DNA of 64,000 nt from Choanephora cucurbitarum (lineage: Eukaryota > Mucoromycota > Mucoromycetes > Mucorales > Choanephoraceae): the NCBI GenBank assembly GCA_025331435.1, contig JAIWNI010000100.1:1-64000 (forward strand), written 5' to 3'. Both the position numbers and the translations under genes were made by a program. Numbering within the stretch: position 1 is the stretch's first letter; the number at the start of each line of letters is the position of its first letter. Shown here piece by piece: positions 55,895 through 64,000 of the stretch. The notes under the pieces are model-generated. The model worked only from the letters and a program-made list of their open reading frames with translations. It was not told the DNA's origin and ran no database searches.

Positions 55895-58800
55895 TTATTT
55901 TCTTGCTTTCTTTTGCTTCTTCCAGTTGTCAACGATATTTTGTACTCTTTTACTAGAATGCTTCTTTTGCATGGATCCTGCAGTCGTTGAGGATACATTA
56001 CCTGCAACATGAAAGAATGATCCAATTGTACTTTGCTCTCCGGTTGTCTGTTATATATAGGTGTGAGATAAATAAATGTGGTGCTAACGCTTTAGTACTT
56101 ACTTTCTTTTTGTTCATTTCGCGAAGCACAGGTAAAAGTACCTGATCGGCTTTATCTTCTGGCCAGCCAAAAGCTTCCATCAAAAAAGTGCGCAACAGCT
56201 CTAATTGAGGTTGCCCCCATTCAAATTGTTGACTTGAATTGTCTACAGTAGGGTAATAATATGCATTTTTCACAACTGGGTTAGGGAAATCATCAGGAAT
56301 TTCTAAAGCCTGATGCCTCTTTCGCTATATAAGTTGAGTCAGAAAAGAAAAGCAACATGCAATCACTATGAGGTCTGCACATACAAATTTTTTCTGGAAA
56401 GGCGTCTTATCCTCATGGCTTAAATACCAATCCCTGAACCTTTCAAGAGGCTTCTCCAAAGGCTCTTCATTTTCGCTATCTTCAACATCGACATTACTGA
56501 ATTCAGCAAGAATTTCCATTGCAGCTACAGGGCCAACGCCAGGAATACCATCTGTATAATCGCTGCCTAACAAAAATGCCAGTTGAATTAAGTTTTTTCT
56601 TGTCAGCTGCATCTCTCGCTCTATGTCTTGACTCATAAAGCACTCGACATATTTCTGCTGATTGAACATATTTTTATATACACGTGAAGCACCAAATAGA
56701 AATACATCTGAATCGTCAGTAACGGTACCGTCCACTAAGGAAAGACGTTCGAGTTCTGCACATTGAGCTTCAGCTTCCATAGGAGATACAATGTATGGAA
56801 TGCCAAATAGTTTGAGTAATTCTTGAATATCTTGAATCATCTGATCGGTTACATCGTCCGAGTTTCCCATTTCTTTTCGCTTTTGTTTGTTCAGTTCCTT
56901 CATATCGTAAAAGAGTTGGCTTCTTATATCCTCAATTTTCTTTGATGATATATCTGATACAAAACGAACAAACTCATCGTCTTCGCCACGAAAGCTTTCT
57001 CCGAGTTCATCTTCTGAGTTATAGCCATGATCGTTGACAGGAATAGCTTCAGAAGGGACTGTTTCGGTTTTGAGAGGCGCGTCTTCTGCATTCGACGTAT
57101 AGTGTTCTGTGATCATGTCTTCATATATATGTTGTCGTTCTTGGTCTTTTGCATCCAATTTGTTATTGTCTAAGTTTTGTGTTTCTTGTTCATTTCCGTC
57201 TTCAATTTCTTGCTTGATTGTATTTTGTCTCTCACGTTCAGTATGGCTCAAGATGTCTTCCTGCTGACACCTTGTTGTTTCTTCAGATTGATCCTTAGAC
57301 TCTTCCACAGACTCCTGTTTGAGTTGTAGGTTTTCTATTACTTCAAATTCGACGTTTTCCTCACTTGAAGTATCGTCAACAATATGCTCAGTCTTTTTGT
57401 TTGATTTTAGTGTAGATTTGTCCACGTCTATGTGCAGATGGCTTATATTGTCTTGGGTATTGTCTGCTAACTTAGTTGTGCCATCTTTCTTTTGTTGTGC
57501 CGAATCTTTGGTGCTTATAAAATGAATCTCTTCCTCTTCCTCATCATCATCCAAAATAATATCGGTATCTTGCTGATGGATATCAGAAAATGCATCATGC
57601 TCTTTTGTAGATGTCAGAGGAACCACTTCTGATTCTTCCTCACTAAAATAAGCATCTAGGGGTTCTTGGTTCAAAAACTGCCTCTGTTTCCATTCTTTAA
57701 TATTCTCTAAAAATGTTTCTTGAAACTGCAAGGCCTCTACAGTAAGTTCGTCTATCTCATTCGTTTTGAGCAGTTGAGATTTGACTACCTCCAGATCATT
57801 AGAGAGATTCTCAAGCGTGGATTCTTCGATGGCCCTTCGGATCATCTTTTTATATTCATCATTAAATGAGTGTAAATAGACAAACGCATCAGGTACACGA
57901 GAAAGCCATAAATCGTAGGTATCTTCAGAGTTGAGTGATAAGATAGAATACTTCACTTCCTGCTTGTCCCCGCTATACTGCTCTAAATTGTCTCTTGCAT
58001 CCTGCTCGTATATACGTGAGATGATTTGATTGAGAGCTGCGTCATCTTGCTGCTCCTGATTGCCATTATGTATGTAATCATGAGTGCCGTTTGCAAATGT
58101 ATCGTACTGCCTATCAGAAACAAATAAAGGCTCCTGGTCATCTGCACTATCATCTTTCATGGATGTGTCGGTCTCTTCAAACTTGCCATTTTCCTCATCG
58201 CTATCACTGAGTAGACTATCAAACAGGCCAGCAAGTTTAGGGTTGGATGCCATAGCCGCTGCAACCTTATCTTCAGGCTCTTCAATCACAGCCGATGTTG
58301 AACTTGAAAGCTCATGCTTTAGAGGAACCTCTAACTTTGGCTCTGATCGTGTTGATGGCTTTGGTGTGACATCTATCTCAACAGGCTGTGCAGCACTTAA
58401 GCCAGGCAATTTCCAGCCAAGACCCTGATCTAAATCTTCATTTTTATAAAGTACATATTGTCTACCACGCTCACTTGCTATTCTAACTGGCTCTACTGTG
58501 GAAGCACCATTTTGCATGGTACTTGCCTGTTGTAACCGCTGGGTCATCGTATTTCTGTGTTTCAACAACTTGATCTGCTGTTTTGAAAAATCCAATGCCG
58601 TATTTGAATTTCGAACCATGTTATCTAATCGAGCCCAAGACGTCGATCTGGATTTCCACATCATATCTTGAATAACTTCGTATTGCACTTCAGGTGGTAA
58701 TGCAGAAAAGGCTTCTGAATCAATGTCCATTTCAGAAGGATTGAATTCACTTACAAACTCTCGCAGTTCATCTGTTGTAGCCAATCGCGGGTCAAGCTTG

Positions 58801-59441
58801 TTGAGTCGTGAGTTGTTGGCTTTTTTGTCGATCTCAGGTAGCTCAAATTGATCCAGCTTTCGCTTTTTTCTGAGTACATCCTTAGTTGTCGATTGTTGTA
58901 ACTCGTCATAGTATACATAGTCAATGCTGTCTTGGTCTGTACTTGTCATACCACGCTGCCTAATTTGGACAATCAATGTTCCCTTCTTTGTTCACATTAG
59001 CATTGCTCTCTTACTTTCGTTCTTGTTCTACTAACACATGCGATTTGACTTGTGCACTAAGAATTTTTCTTGCAGTTGCCTTCAGATTCAAACGGACCCC
59101 TTCTCTTCGCTTACGTCTTTCACGCTATATCCACATAATGAGCATAACAGCGTTCCATATTCATAACTAGAACTTACAATGGTATTGCGTTTGAGAGAAG
59201 GTGCTCCGCCATCAAATACAAATACTGGTTTTATATCGAAAAACAGCAATTTGCATATTCTTCGAAAGAAGCCTAATAGATGTCCATTTCTCAATGCTTG
59301 TCCTTCTTTGTCCCGCATTGTTCGCATGAATTGATGTATCCAAATTGATGCATCTACTGCAACTCGCTTTCGCCTAAGAGACTCGAGTTGTGTTGGCCGA
59401 GCAACAGGATTAACTAAAGTCCAAAGACCTTGAACTCCCAT
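55895..59441 (-). CDS. RAD2: Nucleotide-excision repair endonuclease Rad2/XPG
   Basis: Five exons on the minus strand: 59441-59178, 59124-59015, 58959-56385, 56324-56103 and 56047-55895; total 1107 aa, between yeast Rad2 and human XPG. The N-domain starts MGVQGLWTLVNPVARPTQLE with KRVAVDASIWIHQF and PVFVFDGGAPSLKR. A long acidic spacer follows, as in the family. The I-domain has SPMEAEAQCAELERLSLVDG and TDDSDVFLFGA, then the helix-hairpin-helix GSDYTDGIPGVGPVAAMEIL. A C-terminal PCNA-binding motif QSTIGSFF (about 1062-1069) is encoded in the last exon. A basic tail follows (NWKKQKKARK). The enzyme cuts 3' of DNA lesions with TFIIH. The last exon was recovered by splicing and is too short to stand out as an open frame. 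Confidence 0.95.
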
Positions 59442-61128
59442 TTAATTTAACAAAAGAAAAATGCAAAATTCACAATGTTTGCTGCGTAAAAAAATATCTT
59501 ATGTATGTCATTTTTTTTTATTTGTATGTCATTTTAGACAGTGGCATAATATTTTTTTAACAACAGAATTCAAGCACCCTATTTTTTGCGCTGCGTATTT
59601 TTAAATAATAAAATAATGAGAACTACAGCATCACCCTTAGAAAAAGTTTGAAGACTCTTTTATTAGATTTGAATAATAAAAGCCTTCTCTCTTCTCAAAA
59701 AGAAAGTAAGGCTGGCTTAACAGAGAGTTTCTTCAGCTTTCAAGATCCTATTCAGCTCCCTTTAGCAAGCCAAATCAATTGCATACTGTTAAATGTTATA
59801 ATCAATACAAAGGACTAATTAAAATTAGAATGATGAACCAAAAAAGAGACTCTACATAGTTTGCTCAGGCAACCTGAATTCCTTGATAGCAAAGGAACCC
59901 CGCTTTGTATGTATCAAGACCGCGCAACGTCAGTGCTTTTTTGGTTCTGACATTCAACTTAATCCAAGTTTCCAAAATGACTGAACACAAAAAGTAAAAT
60001 CCTGATTTGATAAAGAAGAAAGCACGTATTACTTGGCTGGGGCAGTACTTCAATGCCACAGGAAGAGAATGCTTTTTCAAATGCTTTTTATTCGATATAT
60101 ACAAAAATTGGTGACACTTGTTGACATAATAAGAGATTGGCTTGAATACGCAGCATCAGTTGATCCTTTTGTTAGTAGATATTATCCCTCAAGACACGGT
60201 TTTCAGCTGCAATAATTGATTGAGCATCTCGTACCTTTCTAGCAAGACTAGGGCTTCTCATCTTTCTTTGAATACCAAAAGCAGCACATTAATAATATAC
60301 AACTTGTTTATAAAACGCATTTCAGTCTATCACATCCACTTATTTTACAGGCCTGTCGTTGAGCCCAACACCTATCTCAAGAAGTTGATATATCAAAATC
60401 CATTTATATATCTTACTATTCACCTTTTTCATACTTTCTTTTTGGAGAAATGTGAAAATAGGCATGTGTAACCTTACCTGCAAGCAACAGGGACCAGCAT
60501 CATGTTCATACTGTTATTCTATTAGTTCGAAATAAATATGAATAGCTTCGCCTTCAACTCCTTGTGAGAGGTTTAGGATCTGAGACCTATCTTTACAAGG
60601 CCTTTTCTTTTCTTTTAGCCTTATCTTCTTTTACTGCAGCGTTACACGTATGGTTAATCTATATATAGCTTCAAGTGTTATTTTTTGGTCTGTAAATATT
60701 ATAAAAAGGCAATACTGATATCCTATCAACCCATTGGCTTAACTACACATTGTACATGAATGTTATATGAATGATTCAATCCCAATTAAATTGTAGGCAT
60801 TTCAGTCAATAAAATATTTTCAGACTAAATACTAGGCGTTTCTATTGGCGCTTTTCTTGAAATAAAGACGTATTAGTGCTAGTTTTGCCTAGAACCTCAT
60901 TTTGCTTGTTATTTAATCGACCATCAGCTTAGTAACACAAATTTTGATAACATGAACTGATAATACTTGTTTGTTTTTTTTTTATTAATGATGTATCCTT
61001 TTTTTGGGTGGAATAAGCTATCTAATAAGCTTAATTTATACATAAAGAAATAAGATGTATTTGTATATATATATAGTGTGTGTGCATAACGTTATATGGG
61101 GAAATGAGAAATGAGAATGAATCTAAAA
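59442..61128. other. Intergenic, no gene seen
   Basis: About 1.7 kb of AT-rich DNA with only short open frames (the longest 83 codons, low complexity). It holds the presumed RAD2 promoter and the 3' flank of the GMD gene, including a TATATATA/GTGTGTG stretch near 61064-61086. Confidence 0.45.
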
Positions 61129-62519
61129 TTACATTAATGTGGAAGAGCTGAGACCACCTTCGATATCAGCAACAACCATTTCAGTGACCAATTCATCAAA
61201 GTCAACCTTACGCTTCCAGCCCAACTCAGTGTTAGCCTTGGTAGGGTCACCCAACAAGAGATCAACTTCGGCAGGACGGAAGTACTTGGGATCAATACGG
61301 ACACGGACCTTGCCAGATTCGGCATCCTTACCAATCTCGTTGACACCCTCGCCTTCCCAGACAATGTTACGACCAGTCACCTTGAAGGCCTTCTCAACAA
61401 AGCTACGGACAGTGTGGGTTTCACCAGTAGCCAAGACAAAGTCTTGAGGCTTGTCTTGTTGAAGCATGAGCCACATACCTTCAACATAATCACGAGCATG
61501 ACCCCAATCACGCTTGGCATCGATGTTACCAAGGTAGAGACAGTCTTGACGACCCAAATGAATATCTGCAACAGCACGAGTAATCTTACGTGTGACGAAG
61601 GTACGACCACGACGAGGAGATTCGTGGTTGAAGAGGATACCATTACAGGCATACATGTCATAGGATTCACGGTAGTTGACTACAATCCAGTAACCATAGA
61701 GCTTGGCAACACCATAGGGGGAACGAGGGTAAAATGGTGTGGTTTCCTTTTGAGGGGTTTCAACGACCTTACCGTAGAGTTCAGAGGTAGAAGCTTGGTA
61801 GAAACGAACACGGTCAGCAAGACCACAAGTACGGATGGCATCCAAAAGACGAAGAGTACCAAGGGCATCAACATCACCAGTGTATTCAGACATATCGAAG
61901 GAAACCTTGACGTGAGATTGAGCAGCCAAGTTGTATACTTCAGTGGGTTGAACTTGAGAGATGATGTGGACAAGACAGGTAGAGTCAGTCAAATCACCAT
62001 GGTGAAGGAAGAACTTAACGCCTAAATGGGATAATTAAGGAAAATGATCGTCAATCAAGACTGTAAAAATAAAAATAGATTTTTTCTTGTCGGATCTTTG
62101 ATATTCTATCAAAGCCCAATAGTACTAATTATATGGTTCATGTCTTACCTTGGTCATGTCTGTCCTTGTAGATGTGTTCAATACGACCAGTGTTGAAGGA
62201 AGAAGAACGACGGATAATACCGTGGACTTCATAACCCTTCTCCAACAAGAATTCAGTCAAGTAGGAACCATCTTGACCAGTGACACCTAAATAACAAAAA
62301 TATGAGTTTCTTTGCTTTTGATTCACGAAGAAAAAGGGTTGTCGTATAAAAGACGATAACAAGGATAGGAGGGAGGGAAAAAGAAAAAAAAGGACCGAAA
62401 TAAAGTGAAGCAGATAACTTACCAGTGATAAGAGCGACCTTACGAGCTCTGTATTCTTCAACAGACATAGAAGGAGAGGTACGGCCAACTTGGAGGGAAG
62501 CGATGAGGTTTTCAGACAT
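61129..62519 (-). CDS. GMD: GDP-mannose 4,6-dehydratase
   Basis: Three exons on the minus strand: 62519-62423, 62286-62149 and 62021-61129; total 375 aa. An extended short-chain dehydrogenase: the NADP-binding GVTGQDGSY motif lies near residue 33, [17 protein letters not shown] follows, and the catalytic set is T157 and E159 (ASTSELYG) with Y181-x3-K185 ([11 protein letters not shown]), two residues on from the human numbering. Later blocks [36 protein letters not shown] and [19 protein letters not shown] are diagnostic. It turns GDP-mannose into GDP-4-keto-6-deoxymannose, the first step to GDP-fucose, consistent with the fucose-containing wall polymers of Mucorales. Codon bias is as strong as in RPS2, so it is probably highly expressed. 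The first intron (136 nt) is long for this window. Confidence 0.97.
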
Positions 62520-64000
62520 TGTGATGACTTTTGTAGATGAAGAAAAGGGAAAGAAAAAAGAAGGAATAGGGCTCAGCCTATCATTTTTATTTTAATTTTT
62601 AGCTGTGGTGACACAAAATCTGAAGGGCTTGTTTGTTCTCTCTGTACCAATGATACGTTGTACTTCTCTATTTCGTAATCACTCTTGATTGCCGAATAAG
62701 CCTCTTTCCTTTCTTCGCCCTTTCCCTTTTGCTTAAATTTTACTTGCTTTGTCTCTTTTCTTTACTTCTTTTGTTTTTGCGAAGGCTTTTCCTTTTTTGA
62801 TGATTCCCTCTTTTTTTTAAAGGCGCCACCCATTTTCTGAATGATCTTGAAGATCTAAAAAAAAATTGTCCAGAAAAAGGTTACTACTTTCAAAGTCCTA
62901 TCAAAAGACCGTATATCCCTAATCTTATCCAAAATCAAACACTGTTGAGTATGCAGATATGTACATTACAACACTGAGAAACAGGCAATATGCACCCAAG
63001 ACTTGAAGAAAAAGAGAAGGATATCTTATTCTCTGATTCAAACCACCAGTATTTTTCTTATAGAAGATAAAGACCCTTTATAATTTCTGTATCATCAGTT
63101 ACTGCTTCCTTCAAAAAAAAAGAAATTTATATCTGGCTGCAAACGATTATTTTATGAATCGGCTTTGAGCACTACTAAGCCTAGTTAAGTTCTATTTCAT
63201 ACTAAAATTTTAAGTTTTTTGAACCTTTCTCTTTTTATGCAACTGCAAGCATATTAAATCTGAATGTAAACTTGTATTTTCAACAGCTCAGGTTAGACGC
63301 TCATTAAAATCTATAAGTATTATGGTTTGACGATAAAAAAATCACTAAAAAGTAATAACAAGTACGACAATTAAGCAGCTAGCTTATGGCTGCATTAATT
63401 GTAGTGCTGCTAAAATCTGATCTCAAATGTGTAGCACTTTAAATGCTGCAATAGTCATTCTCACAGTTGTTTTCTTATATGTAGTTTACTACATTCAAAG
63501 TCATATCAAACTGTTACTTTTGAGTGAATCTAGCCTAGAATCCATTCATGTTTCAGCATCTATAGAGGCATCCAATTTCTCTTCGATACTTTAAAGAAAT
63601 TTCCTTTTCACTCTATATGATTGGAATGAGTCTCAGCCAACTTGGAGATCATTTAGCCTCTCTGCTTTCCATTGGTTGCCTGTCAGAAATTAACTGAAAC
63701 CAAGAATTAACTTCCATTTTTAGAGAATTGAGACGAGTTAATCCTTATTAGTTAGAGTAATGCAGAGCGTACTTGGTCTATGTGTTCCATGCGCTTGTTT
63801 ACGAGACTAGTTGATACGAGTTTCTCTTATGGGGGCTATCTTACTAAACTACTCTCTTTCAAAACAATAAGCCTCTCTTTTACTCAAAAAAATAATGACA
63901 TAACTGAACGTTGAGAACGACTAAAAATCCATGTGCGATAAGACTGCCAAATAAGCTTTCCAGCCACAATGATGTGCAAATTTAAAGTTGGCTTTCATAA
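62520..64000. other. Intergenic, possible retroelement relic
   Basis: The left end is the pyrimidine-rich promoter region of GMD. No gene is supported. At about 63649-63712 the plus strand reads WRSFSLSAFHWLPVRN, stop, KPRINFHF. The HWLPVR block is common near the C-terminus of non-LTR retrotransposon ORF2 proteins, so a decayed fragment is possible. Confidence 0.35.

Noticed and set aside
59865..60471. Short open frames between RAD2 and GMD
   Set aside because: All under 85 codons, low complexity, no domain and no splice partners.
61414..62025. 203-codon antisense open frame over GMD
   Set aside because: Same cause: biased codons of GMD leave the opposite strand free of stops.

Overview
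The window looks like nuclear DNA of an early-diverging filamentous fungus, most likely a Mucorales-type Mucoromycota species. This is an inference, not the result of a search. The grounds are: AT-rich intergenic DNA; many short spliceosomal introns (mostly 50-95 nt, with GTAAGT-like donors and CTAAC-like branch sites); a fungal-type Wwm1-like WW protein, an Ima1 inner nuclear membrane protein and a Dnmt2; a GDP-mannose 4,6-dehydratase with strong codon bias; and an L1-like LINE with overlapping ORFs. I joined exons by hand. Every model given as complete sums to a whole number of codons.

Layout. 1-592: HMG-box protein (minus strand, runs off the window). 2094-2712: 5'-truncated LINE. 3137-5170: RRM protein. 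5780-6610: ribosomal protein uS5/Rps2. 6702-13163: Stt4-type phosphatidylinositol 4-kinase (10 exons, 1956 aa). 13302-14866: NDUFAF7/MidA-like mitochondrial methyltransferase. 15787-16410: Wwm1-like WW protein. 17611-20383: seven-TM receptor with a long tail. 21752-22974 and 23360-24591: a divergent pair, a ZCCHC8-like zinc-knuckle/PSP protein and a mitochondrial carrier. 24592-27774: gene-poor DNA with decayed coding stretches. 27775-36197: a giant palindrome, two near-identical 3.2-kb inverted arms around a 2.0-kb spacer. 38109-39857: Ima1/TMEM201-like protein. 40087-41518: Dnmt2. 41519-44784: repeat-rich DNA with a 160-bp Tc1/mariner-type MITE and a pseudogene. 44797-50150: an intact LINE with perfect 12-bp target-site duplications. 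50165-51090: 5-formyltetrahydrofolate cyclo-ligase, whose start codon lies 2 nt after the LINE's right duplication. 51384-54548: Sec24. 55895-59441: Rad2/XPG nuclease. 61129-62519: GDP-mannose 4,6-dehydratase. 62520-64000: nothing clear.

The host genes are unrelated housekeeping functions: phosphoinositide synthesis, COPII transport, DNA repair, translation, one-carbon metabolism, nuclear envelope, RNA processing and cell-wall sugar supply. There is no gene cluster. The most unusual object is the palindrome. Each arm is non-coding, full of microsatellites, and carries about 15 copies of a 17-nt hairpin motif (consensus GAAGCGTGGCGAACTTC). The stem bases of this motif change together (GAAG/CTTC versus AAAG/CTTT), as expected of a selected or once-selected structure. 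The second highlight is the intact LINE sitting in the leader of the folate gene.
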